From: UBA7985 sp965658725
GTDB taxonomy: Bacteria; Pseudomonadota; Alphaproteobacteria; UBA7985
NCBI GenBank assembly: GCA_965658725.1
Contig: CBFHUI010000038.1
Coordinates: 1 to 24,054, forward strand
Direction of reading: 5' to 3'
DNA length: 24,054 bases
Of this stretch, positions 6,542 through 14,689 are shown piece by piece; positions within the stretch are counted from its first letter, which is position 1, and each line of letters begins with the position of its first letter. The notes below the pieces were generated by a model that had not been told where the DNA came from, ran no database searches, and worked only from the letters and a program-made list of their open reading frames with translations. Position numbers and translations under genes: made by a program.

Positions 6542-7315
6542 ATGCAGGCACTGACCAAAATCTCCGGCACTGCGAAGATGCCGCTCTACGACTGGCCCGA
6601 GTTCCATGACCACACCGAGCAGTTGTGGGCACGCATCCGGCTGGCGGCACGGGACGAGGGGCTGGACCTGCCAGAGGCTTTGGACCACACGGCCCAGCGG
6701 CTCTCGGCGTGGATGTCCGACAGCCTGATTTTCAGCCAGCTCTGCGGTTCTCCCTGGCACCGCCACCATCGGCTGACCGCGCGCTATCTGGCCAGTTCCA
6801 ACTTTGACCTCGGCGACAACGATCCGGGCACCTACTACAGCAAGATTGTCGTTCGCGCCGATGCTGACTGGCCGAGCCTTCAGGCGTTGGTCGGCGCAAG
6901 TGCGCGGTTTGCCTTCAACGACGATGACAGCCAATCGGGCGTGCATTGCCTGCGTCCCTTAACCGACGTGGAACCCTTGTTGGCCGGCGGGTTTGAGAGC
7001 GGGGGACATCGATTCTCTATGGAAGCGGTGGCCAACGGGCGCGCGGACTTTGCAGCCATTGACGCCTTCAGCTTTACTCTGGCGGAGCGGGCCATGCCCG
7101 AACTGACCACGGCGCTGCGGGTGATGGCGCAGACCGACCCGCGGCCAGCGCCCGTTCTGATCACCGCTAAAGCACTGGGCGAAGACACCGGCGCGCGCTT
7201 GCGCCGTGCTGTCCTGACGGGGCTGTCAGACTTGCCCGCGGACTTGACCCAAGCCTATTCCTTCCGCGGTGCCGTGGATCTGGGTGAGGCCGCTTACGAA
7301 GTTTTCACCCTTTAG
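6542..7315 (+). CDS. PhnD/SsuA-type substrate-binding-fold protein lacking a signal peptide
   Basis: 257 residues from 6542, chosen for the excellent ribosome site AAGGAGAGG just upstream; the longer reading from 6473 lacks one. The sequence fits the PhnD-like (phosphate/phosphonate binding, COG3221) fold: GTYYSKIVVR near residues 96-105, the ligand-loop-like FNDDDSQSG near 125-133, and an ANGRADFAAID motif near 164-174 before the last lobe. Unlike true ABC-transporter binding proteins there is no signal peptide or lipobox, and no permease or ATPase lies nearby, so it is probably cytoplasmic. A ligand-binding or sensing role, or an enzyme-like use of the fold, is possible. Its divergent pairing with the Rieske oxygenase suggests a shared substrate, by inference. 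It converges on the isomerase gene with a 9-base gap. Confidence 0.72.
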   Translation: MQALTKISGTAKMPLYDWPEFHDHTEQLWARIRLAARDEGLDLPEALDHTAQRLSAWMSDSLIFSQLCGSPWHRHHRLTARYLASSNFDLGDNDPGTYYSKIVVRADADWPSLQALVGASARFAFNDDDSQSGVHCLRPLTDVEPLLAGGFESGGHRFSMEAVANGRADFAAIDAFSFTLAERAMPELTTALRVMAQTDPRPAPVLITAKALGEDTGARLRRAVLTGLSDLPADLTQAYSFRGAVDLGEAAYEVFTL

Positions 7316-7324
7316 CCAATAACG

Positions 7325-8185
7325 CTAGTCCCAGGGGCCGTTGATGGCCTTGAGATCCGGGTAAACCGGCTCCCGCTTCTGCATCTTGGCCGCTGCGCTT
7401 TCCATCATGTGGGCGGGTGAGAGGATCCCGGCGTTCAGGGCCTGCATATACCGCAGGGTGTCTTCGGTGCTGTGGTCAGCGGCGTAGTTCATCACGTGCT
7501 TGGACCCGGCCACCGCAAGCGGCGAGTTGCGCGCGATTTGGCGGGCGATGTCCATCACCGCCGAGAGCATTGCATCCTGCGTCTCGAACACCTGATTGAC
7601 AAAGCCCCGGTCCAACGCTTCTTGCGCTTCGAGCTTGCGGCCGGTGTAGGCGAGCTCCCGGATCAGCCCATCTGGCAACTGGCGAAGCACGCGTGGGAAG
7701 GTGCCGACGTCAGCGACCATGCCGATGTTGACTTCCTGAATGGTAAAGTAAGCGTCTGCGGTGCAGTAGCGCATGTCGCACGCGCTGCTCAAATCAACGC
7801 CAGCGCCCAATGCTCCACCCTGAACCGCCGCGAGAACGGGCTGCCGCGCGTTATAGAGGCTGGAGAATGTCTCCTGCAGGTGATGCAGGTGAAGGCGGAA
7901 GGCTTCGGCGTGGATGTGCTGATCGATTTTCCCGCCCATGATCGAGCTGCCTTGCTCCGCAAATACGGCGAGATCCATGCCGGCGGTGAAGTGCTTTCCC
8001 GTGCTGGAAACCACGATTACCCGTGCTGCAGCGGCGTTGGAAATGCGGTTGATGGCGTCGGGGAACTCAACCCAAAAAGCCTTACTCATCGCGTTTCGCT
8101 TCTCGGGTCGGTTCAGGACAACGTGCGCGATATGGTCGCTGATCTCGACGGCGATGGTCTCGTAGCTGGGAAGTTCGAGCGTCAT
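7325..8185 (-). CDS. Crotonase-family delta(3,5)-delta(2,4)-dienoyl-CoA isomerase
   Basis: 286 residues, the normal crotonase length. Oxyanion-hole segments are GKHFTAGMDL (about 63-72) and QGGALGAG (122-129). The three acidic residues that define the dienoyl-CoA isomerase ECH1 are all present at the same spacing: D131 in GVDLSSACDMRYC, E151 in QEVNIG and D159 in VADVG. Ordinary enoyl-CoA hydratases have a different catalytic pair, so the isomerase call is preferred. It moves conjugated double bonds of dienoyl-CoA during beta-oxidation of unsaturated fatty acids in the cytoplasm. GAGGAG lies about 8 bases before the start. It follows the nitroreductase gene by 46 bases and may be the last gene of the ccmA-ccmB transcript. 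Confidence 0.87.
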   Translation of the reverse strand: MTLELPSYETIAVEISDHIAHVVLNRPEKRNAMSKAFWVEFPDAINRISNAAAARVIVVSSTGKHFTAGMDLAVFAEQGSSIMGGKIDQHIHAEAFRLHLHHLQETFSSLYNARQPVLAAVQGGALGAGVDLSSACDMRYCTADAYFTIQEVNIGMVADVGTFPRVLRQLPDGLIRELAYTGRKLEAQEALDRGFVNQVFETQDAMLSAVMDIARQIARNSPLAVAGSKHVMNYAADHSTEDTLRYMQALNAGILSPAHMMESAAAKMQKREPVYPDLKAINGPWD

Positions 8186-8231
8186 GGTCGGTGCTCCTCT
8201 ATCTGGCTATTCTGAGCAACCTAAGGGCCGC

Positions 8232-8810
8232 TTAGCCTGCTGACCAGCGAGAAACGACCGCGTTGTACTCGGGACGCGGGCGATCGTCGGTGTTGGTCAG
8301 TTTGCCTCCGATATAGATAAAGCCAGCGACTTGATCGTCCGGCTCGGTTGCACCCAGGGCGGCTTTGACGTCGGGGTCAAAGGCGGTCCACTCAGTCAGC
8401 CACTGGGTTGCATAGCCCTCGGACTGGGCGGCAACGACGATGTTCTGACAAACGGCACCAGCCGAGAGGTGCTGCTCCCACAGCGGGATTTTGTGCGGCA
8501 CAGTGGGGATGGAGAGCACGGCGAGGACGACCCCAGCGCGCTCAAATCGCGCAGCTTCCAGCTCAAGCGTGCTTTCCGGTGCATCGGCGCGCTGGTTGGC
8601 GGCAAAGGCAGGGCGGAGCACAGTATCGCCAAAGGCGCGGCGGGCATCGCCCTCAATCACCACGATCCGCCAGGGCGCTAGCTTGCCATGATCCGGCACG
8701 CGCAGACCCGCTGCAATGATTTGCTCCAGCGTGTCGGCATCGGGCCGACCGGCGGGCATGTCTGCGGCTTTGACCGAGCGACGAGTTTGTAAGAACGAAA
8801 GGGTAGACAC
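8232..8810 (-). CDS. Nitroreductase-family FMN oxidoreductase (YdjA-like)
   Basis: 192 residues starting at GTG (minus strand), with AAGGA 9 bases upstream. The N-terminal TRRSVK (residues 9-14) is the FMN-phosphate-binding signature of the family. LAPWRIVVI follows at about 43-51, in the position of the usual PxNxQPW-type segment, and GGKL near the C-terminus closes the flavin pocket. Size and the VPDHGK-APW pattern suit the short YdjA-like branch rather than NfsB. Such enzymes use NAD(P)H to reduce flavin-bound acceptors; the natural substrate is unknown. The gene starts 12 bases after the ccmB stop, so it is probably in the same transcript. Confidence 0.85.
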   Translation of the reverse strand: MSTLSFLQTRRSVKAADMPAGRPDADTLEQIIAAGLRVPDHGKLAPWRIVVIEGDARRAFGDTVLRPAFAANQRADAPESTLELEAARFERAGVVLAVLSIPTVPHKIPLWEQHLSAGAVCQNIVVAAQSEGYATQWLTEWTAFDPDVKAALGATEPDDQVAGFIYIGGKLTNTDDRPRPEYNAVVSRWSAG

Positions 8811-8822
8811 AGCAGCGTTTCC

Positions 8823-9461
8823 TTAGACCAGTGATAAAATCCAGCGGGTCGCAACGACAAACACCAGCGTTTGCAGCATCGAGACACCCGCAATAAAGGC
8901 ACAGGCAGCTAGGCTGAAGCCATCCACCAACCCCACACCCAGCACAACAAAGGGCAGCGCCAGCGGCAACGCCATTGCGCCAAGAAACACGCCGACATTG
9001 CCCAGCAGCACCCGCAAGGCGGAGACAAAGGCAGACAGCGCGGTCAGCGCGCCAGCGCTGAGCAGTAGCCCGACACTGAGAGCGACAAAGGCACTCACCG
9101 ACTGCGAGTAGAACAGCGTGACCAGCCACGCGGCGATCAAGAACCACGGCAGCGCCGCCAGCCATCCGCCAACAATCCGCCCGTAAACAAAACCCGGAAA
9201 ATCTCGCCCCAGTACGCGAAGGCGTTGGTTCAGGCCCGATTGCACCTGATCCAGCCACCAGTCTGCGTTGGCGTAGATGAAGGCAAGCACGATCATCGCC
9301 CAACCGATGGCCGGACCGGCCGGGCGCAGTCGCTCGGGGAACTGGCCTAGTGTCAGGCCCACGGCGGTCAATGCGACGGCAAGGAAACCCAGCGCGCCCA
9401 GCGCCGTAAGCCCGCTGCGGCTCCGCTGGCGCAATTCCAACTGCAACCCTGCGCTAAACAT
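8823..9461 (-). CDS. ccmB: CcmB, heme/cytochrome c maturation ABC permease
   Basis: 212 residues, close to the roughly 220 of CcmB. The start at 9461 is chosen because it overlaps the ccmA stop by 8 bases (translational coupling); the reading from 9545 would extend far into ccmA. Six hydrophobic segments span the protein. The first loop has IYANADWWLDQVQSGLNQRL (about 61-80), matching the CcmB pattern of an acidic residue and basic groups before the second helix. CcmB forms the membrane part of the CcmA2BCD complex that uses ATP to release heme-loaded CcmE from CcmC. The order ccmA-ccmB-nitroreductase-isomerase suggests one minus-strand transcript. Confidence 0.92.
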   Translation of the reverse strand: MFSAGLQLELRQRSRSGLTALGALGFLAVALTAVGLTLGQFPERLRPAGPAIGWAMIVLAFIYANADWWLDQVQSGLNQRLRVLGRDFPGFVYGRIVGGWLAALPWFLIAAWLVTLFYSQSVSAFVALSVGLLLSAGALTALSAFVSALRVLLGNVGVFLGAMALPLALPFVVLGVGLVDGFSLAACAFIAGVSMLQTLVFVVATRWILSLV

Positions 9462-10065
9462 CGCCCGTCTCCGCTGCAGCGTCGGAGCCAAGCCGCAAGG
9501 TCTTCGCGCCCGGCAGGCTGCGTTCGTGGGAGGAGAACACCACACTAATCGCGCCGCTGCTGATCTGCTCTATCAACAGGGCTTCAAGCGCTCCCGAAGT
9601 CGCGCTGTCCAACCCGGCGAAGGGTTCATCGAGCATCCAGAGTGTGCGGTCAGGCAGACATGTCAGCGCCAGAGCGACACGTCGCGCCTGCCCAAAACTC
9701 AGTGTCTTGGCCGGCTTGTCGAGCAGCGCATCGACGCCCAGCGCCGCTAGGGCTCGTGCTGCTGCCACCGCGCCGCTCTGTGCGTAGAGGCGCAGGTTCT
9801 CCGCGACACTCAAATCAGGCAACAGACCGTTGTCATGGCCCAGAAAGGCGAGCTGCTGCGGATCGCGAGAGACCGTACCGCCGGCAAGGGGGATCAGTCC
9901 GCAGAGCGCCAGCAAGAGCGTTGATTTCCCGGCGCCGTTCGCGCCGGTCACGTGCAGCGCTTCACCGCGCTTCAAGCTCAGGCTCAGTCCCTCAATCACC
10001 AGCGCGTCGCCGCGCGCGATGTTTACCTCGGTGGCTTCTAAGATGGGGTGGACGCCTTGAGTCAT
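9454..10065 (-). CDS. ccmA: CcmA, ATP-binding subunit for cytochrome c maturation
   Basis: 203 residues from 10065, the usual CcmA size, with AAGG 7 bases upstream; the longer reading adds an unsupported N-terminus over the divergent promoter. Walker A is GANGAGKST, the ABC signature is LSFGQARR (Phe in place of the first Gly of LSGGQ, as often in CcmA), and Walker B is LWMLDEPFAGLD. A switch His lies in SSHERS. CcmA hydrolyses ATP at the inner-membrane face to release holo-CcmE from CcmC. It is divergent from ccmC, with 171 bases between the start codons, and overlaps ccmB by 8 bases. Confidence 0.94.
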   Translation of the reverse strand: MTQGVHPILEATEVNIARGDALVIEGLSLSLKRGEALHVTGANGAGKSTLLLALCGLIPLAGGTVSRDPQQLAFLGHDNGLLPDLSVAENLRLYAQSGAVAAARALAALGVDALLDKPAKTLSFGQARRVALALTCLPDRTLWMLDEPFAGLDSATSGALEALLIEQISSGAISVVFSSHERSLPGAKTLRLGSDAAAETGDV

Positions 10066-10236
10066 GCCAGCCTTTTGCCCCACGCCAAAGGCTTCGACAA
10101 CCGTCACAGCGGCATATCCGAGGCGTCCATTGCCGCGCATTTGCTTCTGGGGTTGCCCCAGACGCAAAGGACCAACGCAGCCACTGCGGCATCCTTCAGT
10201 TTGAAACGTAGGGAAAAAACCGTCATATCGGAGCCT
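10066..10236. promoter_or_regulatory. Divergent ccmA/ccmC control region
   Basis: These 171 bases lie between the ccmA and ccmC starts and must serve both transcripts. A perfect hairpin or operator-like palindrome, CTGGGG-TTG-CCCCAG, lies at 10147-10161, near the middle. I do not find convincing promoter hexamers; TTGAAA at 10201 with CATATC 17 bases later would start RNA almost at the ccmC ATG. Confidence 0.45.
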
Positions 10237-11070
10237 ATGCACAAGTTCGCCAATCCAACTCGCTTCATGCGCTGGGCCGAGGCCAGTCAGCCTTATCTGC
10301 TGGCGCTGGGCATCTTACTCGGTTTCGGGGGGATGATCTGGGGCCTGACGGTTCCGCCGGATGAGGAAATGCAGGAGCTGATTAAGCCCCTGTTCGTCCA
10401 CGTTCCGTCGGCCGGGCTGTCGCTGATCGTTTACGGCTCCATGTCGATCGCCGCTTTTGTTGCGCTGGTTTGGCGGCATCCGCTGCCGGAGATCTTCTGC
10501 CTCGCGGCGGCGCCGGTTGGGGCGGTGGTGACGGTAGTGGCGCTGGTGACTGGCGCGCTGTGGGGCAAGCCGACGCTCAACACCTACTGGGACTGGCGCG
10601 ATCCGCGCATGGTGCTGGAGCTGCTGTTGCTGTTCCAATACCTGATCTACATCGTCTTGGTTCGAGTGCTTTCGCAGCGTGACCCGGCGCTGGGCCGCCG
10701 GGTGGGTTCCATCTTTCTGGTGGCCAGCGTGGTCACGGTGCTGCTGTCTAAGTTCGTCACCGAATGGTTTCTGGTCCTGCATCAGGGGTCGAGCGGGGCA
10801 AACCTGATCGAACTGACGGGCCGCGTGATCATGAACGCGCTGCGGCAGGGCGAAGAGGTCGCGATAGCGGCCGAAGCGCCCGTCGAGGATGATGGGATCG
10901 CCGGGGTCTACGTGCCGCCGCTGCTGGTGACCATGCTCGGCACCTACTTGTTCTACATGGCAATAGGTGTCTGGCTCATGCGCTATGAGCTCATCCGCAT
11001 GCGCCTGCGTTCCTTGCGTCGCAAGCAAAGCGCTGCGCACGCCTTCCTAGCCGAAGCAACGGGGACGTGA
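10237..11070 (+). CDS. ccmC: CcmC, heme delivery/handling protein
   Basis: 277 residues with six membrane helices. The Trp-rich heme-handling loop is WGKPTLNTYWDWRDPRM (about 109-125). The two conserved axial histidines are H55 in FVHVPSAG and H182 in VLHQGSSG. CcmC binds heme in the outer leaflet and attaches it to CcmE. The start at 10237 has GGAG only three bases upstream, so a slightly different start is possible. There is an Ala/Glu/Asp-rich insertion before the last helix (around residues 206-225). It begins the plus-strand ccmCDEFGH operon. Confidence 0.95.
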   Translation: MHKFANPTRFMRWAEASQPYLLALGILLGFGGMIWGLTVPPDEEMQELIKPLFVHVPSAGLSLIVYGSMSIAAFVALVWRHPLPEIFCLAAAPVGAVVTVVALVTGALWGKPTLNTYWDWRDPRMVLELLLLFQYLIYIVLVRVLSQRDPALGRRVGSIFLVASVVTVLLSKFVTEWFLVLHQGSSGANLIELTGRVIMNALRQGEEVAIAAEAPVEDDGIAGVYVPPLLVTMLGTYLFYMAIGVWLMRYELIRMRLRSLRRKQSAAHAFLAEATGT

Positions 11071-11075
11071 GCGTG

Positions 11076-11225
11076 ATGATCTTTGATGACCGCTTTGTCG
11101 CCGTTTGGGGCAGCTATGGCGCGGCCGCGCTGGGTATGATTGGCGCGCTGATTCTCGCGCGGCTGGTGCTGGCTCGCGTGCGGCGCGAGCTTGAGGCTTT
11201 CAAGAACAAGGATGCGGACGGATGA
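11076..11225 (+). CDS. ccmD: CcmD, small membrane adaptor of the CcmABC complex
   Basis: 49 residues, starting at ATG 11076 just after the ccmC stop (a GTG at 11073 is an in-frame alternative). One hydrophobic helix covers about residues 15-33, preceded by the family's typical aromatic WGSYG and followed by a basic stretch LARVRRELE. CcmD stabilises CcmC and CcmE in the release complex. Its stop overlaps the ccmE start as ATGA. Its short size makes it easy to miss, but position, topology and composition all fit. Confidence 0.9.
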   Translation: MIFDDRFVAVWGSYGAAALGMIGALILARLVLARVRRELEAFKNKDADG

Positions 11226-11668
11226 GCGGGTCGCGGGTGCGCAGTCGGCTGATCTGGGTCAGTCTGGGCGCGGCACTGGCGGCGGGGGCGGTGCTGCTCA
11301 TCGTGTTTGCGCTGCCCGGCCAGCTCAACGCCTTTCGCACGCCGACGCAGTTGGCGGCGCTGGACATCCCGCAGGGCAAGACCCTGCGTCTGGGCGGGCA
11401 AATCGTCAGCGGCTCCTACGGCACGCAGGACGGAATCACGCACGAATTTACCCTGACCGACAGCGACGGCGGCACGCAGATCGTACGCTATTCCGGCGCA
11501 CTGCCCGATCTGTTCCGCGAGGGGCAGGGGATCATTGCGACCGGGGTGCTCGATGGCGCGGGTGGGTTTGAGGCCAAGTCCCTTCTGACCAAGCACGACG
11601 AGGCCTATGTCCCCCGAGAACTGCGCGAGCACGCCGAAGCGGCCCCGCAAGGCACCGCAGGCCAATGA
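11222..11668 (+). CDS. ccmE: CcmE, periplasmic heme chaperone
   Basis: 148 residues with one N-terminal membrane anchor (about 10-30) and a beta-barrel domain in the periplasm. The covalent heme-binding histidine is H125 in LLTKHDEAYVP, with Y129 as expected from the HxxxY motif. CcmE takes heme from CcmC and gives it to CcmF. Both ends are overlapped as ATGA with ccmD and ccmF, so the genes are translationally coupled. Length is usual for the family. Confidence 0.96.
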   Translation: MSGSRVRSRLIWVSLGAALAAGAVLLIVFALPGQLNAFRTPTQLAALDIPQGKTLRLGGQIVSGSYGTQDGITHEFTLTDSDGGTQIVRYSGALPDLFREGQGIIATGVLDGAGGFEAKSLLTKHDEAYVPRELREHAEAAPQGTAGQ

Positions 11669-13704
11669 TCGCCGAATGGGCGCATCTGGCGCTGATCTTC
11701 GCCCTGCCGCTTGCGGTGATGCAGGCGACGGCGGCGCTGGTGCCAGCGGGGCTGTTGGGTTGGAACGATGGCCAGCGCCAGCGGATCGTTCGGGCTTGCG
11801 CGCTTGGCGTTGCCGCACTGGTAACGCTGGCCTTTACCGGGCTGGTGCTGTCGTTTGTCGGAGGCGATTACAGCGTCAAAACCGCCTACGAGCACAGCCA
11901 CTCGGCCAAGCCGCTGCTCTATAAGATTTCTGGCACGTGGGGAAACCACGAGGGGTCGATCCTGCTGTGGGTGTTGATCCTGGCGGTGTTTGGTGGGTTG
12001 GCCGCGCTGCGCAGCGGTGGGGCGAGCGCAAAAGCAGCGGCGCTGCGTGACCTGCGCGTCCGCGCGCTGGGGGTTCAGGCGCTGATCACCATCGCCTTCC
12101 TCGCCTTCACGCTATTCACCTCCAACCCTTTCGAACGCCTGCTCCCAGCACCGCTGGAAGGGCGGGGGCTTAACCCCCTGTTGCAGGACATCGGACTCGC
12201 CCTGCATCCGCCGCTGCTCTACTTCGGCTATGTCGGCTTTTCGATCACCTTTGCCCTCACCGTTGCGGCGCTGCTTCGCGGGGAAGCGGATCGGGACTGG
12301 GCAAGGTTGGTGCGGCCTTGGGCGACGCTGGCGTGGACAGGTCTAACCGCGGGTATCGCGCTGGGCAGCTGGTGGGCTTACTACGAGCTGGGCTGGGGCG
12401 GCTTCTGGGCTTGGGATCCGGTCGAAAACCTGTCTTTCCTGCCCTGGCTGACCGGCACTGCTTTCATCCACTCGCTCATGGTTGTCGAGAAATCTGGGGC
12501 GCTGCGGGTTTGGACGTTGTTCTTGGGCGTGGTGACCTTTGTGCTGGCGATCCTGGGAACCTTCGTTGTCCGCTCGGGCCTGCTGACTTCCGTTCACGCC
12601 TTTGCCGTTGACCCGGCGCGGGGTGTCTTCATCCTACTCATCCTCGGGCTGAGCGTGATTGCTGCCTTTGGACTGTTTGCCTGGCGCGCCCCGCAGTTCA
12701 AGCCCGGCGGCGGCTTTGCCCTGGTCAGCCGTGAAGGCGCACTGGTCCTCAACAATCTGTTCCTTTCAACGGGTGCAGGCGTCGTGCTGCTCGGGACGTT
12801 CTTTCCCCTGATCACGGAAGCCTTTGGCCAACCATTGACCGTGGGCAAACCCTACTTCGACGCTACATTCTTCCCCTTCATGGTGCCCTTGCTGGCGCTC
12901 ATGGCAGTAGGGCCGTTTATCCCGTGGCAGCGCATGCGGCGGACGGAAGGCGTGGTGCGCGGGCTGCTGATCCTGCTGCTGGTTGCTCTGGGCGTTGCAG
13001 CGGTGGTTCTGCTGCTGCTGTGGTGGCAGACTAAGCCGCGCCTTTCACTGGTGGTCGTGCTGGCCATGGTGCTCGCAGGCTGGCTGCTGGGTGGCGGCGT
13101 CCTGACTTTGGTGCAGCGGCTCCGAGCGGCAGGACGGCTGAGCGCGGTGAGCCTGAGCGCATGGGCCGTTTCGCTGGCTCATGCTGGCCTCGCCATCGCG
13201 GTGTTCGGCATGATCGCTGGTTCCGCCATGGTTCAGGAGCGCACGGTTAACCTCAAGCCCGGCGAAAGCGTGAGCGTCGGCCACCTGACCTTCCGGCTCG
13301 ACGGCGTGCGCGAAACGGGTGTGGACCTGGCGCAAGGCCGCAACTTTATCTCTGCCTACGCCGATGTGGCCGTCCTCAACGCCCAAGGCACGCCGACACG
13401 CATGCTGTCACCTGAGCGCCGATTCTACCCCGTGCGTCAGGACACGACGACCGAAGCGGCCATTGAAGTCACCTGGCTCGGCGACATCTTCCTCGCTTAC
13501 AACACCCAAGCCCCCGACGGCGGAACTGTGCTGACGCTGAGCTGGCGGCCGCTGATCCCCTGGCTCTACGCCGGTTCAGCAATGATGGTGTTGGGTGGGC
13601 TGCTCGCTGTGCTGGCCGCCTGGCGACGGCTGCGCCGGTCTGAGATCACGGCTTCTAAGCCAGCATCAAGGGCAGCCGAAAACCCGCAGGGGCAGGGAGC
13701 ATGA
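11665..13704 (+). CDS. ccmF: CcmF, cytochrome c heme lyase core subunit
   Basis: 679 residues, a little longer than the usual 640-660. There are many membrane helices. WGNHEGSILLW (about 92-102) and HPPLLYFGYVGF (181-192) are family signatures, and the WWD heme-handling motif runs from about residue 236 to 256 (WWAYYELGWGGFWAWDP). CcmF with CcmH receives heme from CcmE and ligates it to the CxxCH of apocytochromes. The start overlaps the ccmE stop and the stop overlaps the ccmG start, each as ATGA. Confidence 0.97.
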   Translation: MIAEWAHLALIFALPLAVMQATAALVPAGLLGWNDGQRQRIVRACALGVAALVTLAFTGLVLSFVGGDYSVKTAYEHSHSAKPLLYKISGTWGNHEGSILLWVLILAVFGGLAALRSGGASAKAAALRDLRVRALGVQALITIAFLAFTLFTSNPFERLLPAPLEGRGLNPLLQDIGLALHPPLLYFGYVGFSITFALTVAALLRGEADRDWARLVRPWATLAWTGLTAGIALGSWWAYYELGWGGFWAWDPVENLSFLPWLTGTAFIHSLMVVEKSGALRVWTLFLGVVTFVLAILGTFVVRSGLLTSVHAFAVDPARGVFILLILGLSVIAAFGLFAWRAPQFKPGGGFALVSREGALVLNNLFLSTGAGVVLLGTFFPLITEAFGQPLTVGKPYFDATFFPFMVPLLALMAVGPFIPWQRMRRTEGVVRGLLILLLVALGVAAVVLLLLWWQTKPRLSLVVVLAMVLAGWLLGGGVLTLVQRLRAAGRLSAVSLSAWAVSLAHAGLAIAVFGMIAGSAMVQERTVNLKPGESVSVGHLTFRLDGVRETGVDLAQGRNFISAYADVAVLNAQGTPTRMLSPERRFYPVRQDTTTEAAIEVTWLGDIFLAYNTQAPDGGTVLTLSWRPLIPWLYAGSAMMVLGGLLAVLAAWRRLRRSEITASKPASRAAENPQGQGA

Positions 13705-14267
13705 CCATGATCGCGCTTCGCATTGGCATCATCATTTTCGGTACGGCGTCGATCCTGCTGATTGGCTCGCTGTTGTGGTTTGGACTGAGCCCGCAGCGTG
13801 CGCCTGCCAGTTTCCCGACCTCCACCACCATTACGCCGGACTTCAGCGCTTTTGACCAAGCCTCACCCCTACCGGGTTACGAAGATCGAGCCGATCTCGC
13901 CACGCTGCGCCAGAGCATGCGAGGGCCATTTGTCGTCAATTTCTTTGCCAGTTGGTGCCAGCCCTGCCGGTTGGAGCACGGCTACCTGAACACCTTCGCC
14001 GCGCAAAACCCCGGCGTGCTCATTGGTCTCGCTTACCGTGACGACCCAATTAATGCTGCGCAATACCTAACCACTGACGGCAATCCTTACGCAGGTGTTG
14101 CGTCAGATACCGACAGCCTGAACGCCCTGAACTTTGGCCTGACTGGGGTGCCCGAGACCTATATTTTCGATGCTGAAGGCCGCTTGCTGTTCCGTTCACC
14201 CGGCCCCTTGGTGGGAGCTTTGCGCGATCAGTTCGAGGATGCGTGGCGAGAGGCAAGCCGCCCATGA
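13701..14267 (+). CDS. ccmG: CcmG/DsbE, periplasmic thiol reductase
   Basis: 188 residues. An N-terminal anchor helix (about 5-28) is followed by a thioredoxin domain with the active site W-C86-Q-P-C89 and the cis-proline loop GVPET. CcmG keeps the cysteines of apocytochrome c reduced for heme attachment. The start at 13701 overlaps the ccmF stop; a second ATG two codons later is possible. The stop overlaps the ccmH start. Confidence 0.95.
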   Translation: MTMIALRIGIIIFGTASILLIGSLLWFGLSPQRAPASFPTSTTITPDFSAFDQASPLPGYEDRADLATLRQSMRGPFVVNFFASWCQPCRLEHGYLNTFAAQNPGVLIGLAYRDDPINAAQYLTTDGNPYAGVASDTDSLNALNFGLTGVPETYIFDAEGRLLFRSPGPLVGALRDQFEDAWREASRP

Positions 14268-14689
14268 CACCCGCCCGTCGCCTTTCAACCGCGCTCACCG
14301 GCCTACTGTTCTCCTTGCTCGCGCCCCTTGCCCTCGCGCAATCCGTCAGCGAGACCCGGGCAAAGGCGCTCTACAGCGAGCTTCGTTGCGTCGTCTGTGC
14401 GGGCCAGTCGATTGCGGAGTCCAACGCCGAAATCGCCCAAGACATGCGCGCTCAAGTACGCCGGTTGATCGACATGAACCGCTCGGATGCTGAGATCCGC
14501 GACTGGTTCCTTACCCGCTATGGCGACGCGGTTCTGATGAACCCACCGCTCAAGCCGCTGACTTATGCACTTTGGTTCGGGCCCGTGCTGATCTTTGGCT
14601 TTGGAATGGGGATCGCTGGGCTGGTCATGCTGCGTGGGCGGCAGCGCATGGCGGCGCGTGCCAGGGCAGAGGGGGAGGATAAGCCCTGA
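14264..14689 (+). CDS. ccmH: CcmH/CycL, apocytochrome c thiol oxidoreductase
   Basis: 141 residues from 14264, where ATG overlaps the ccmG stop as ATGA; this start gives a clean signal peptide ending ALA/Q near residue 25. The redox motif is L-R-C42-V-V-C45, followed by the conserved AGQSIAESNAEIAQDMR. A single membrane helix lies at about 100-122, with a short basic tail. CcmH reduces apocytochrome cysteines together with CcmG and works with CcmF. This is the short, unfused form, with the CcmI-like part encoded by the next gene. Confidence 0.95.
   Translation: MTPARRLSTALTGLLFSLLAPLALAQSVSETRAKALYSELRCVVCAGQSIAESNAEIAQDMRAQVRRLIDMNRSDAEIRDWFLTRYGDAVLMNPPLKPLTYALWFGPVLIFGFGMGIAGLVMLRGRQRMAARARAEGEDKP

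Noticed and set aside
6422..6946. N-terminal extension of the Rieske gene to 6946
   Set aside because: It would run across the divergent spacer and antisense through the PhnD-like gene, which has a strong ribosome site. The Rieske family fold begins after 6421.
10201..10229. TTGAAA-17-CATATC as the ccmC promoter
   Set aside because: The -10 match is poor, and transcription would start almost at the ATG, leaving out the ribosome site.
10315..11818. Minus-strand frames opposite ccmC and ccmE/ccmF
   Set aside because: They are antisense to well-identified membrane proteins, with His/Gln/Arg-rich translations typical of GC-rich shadow frames.
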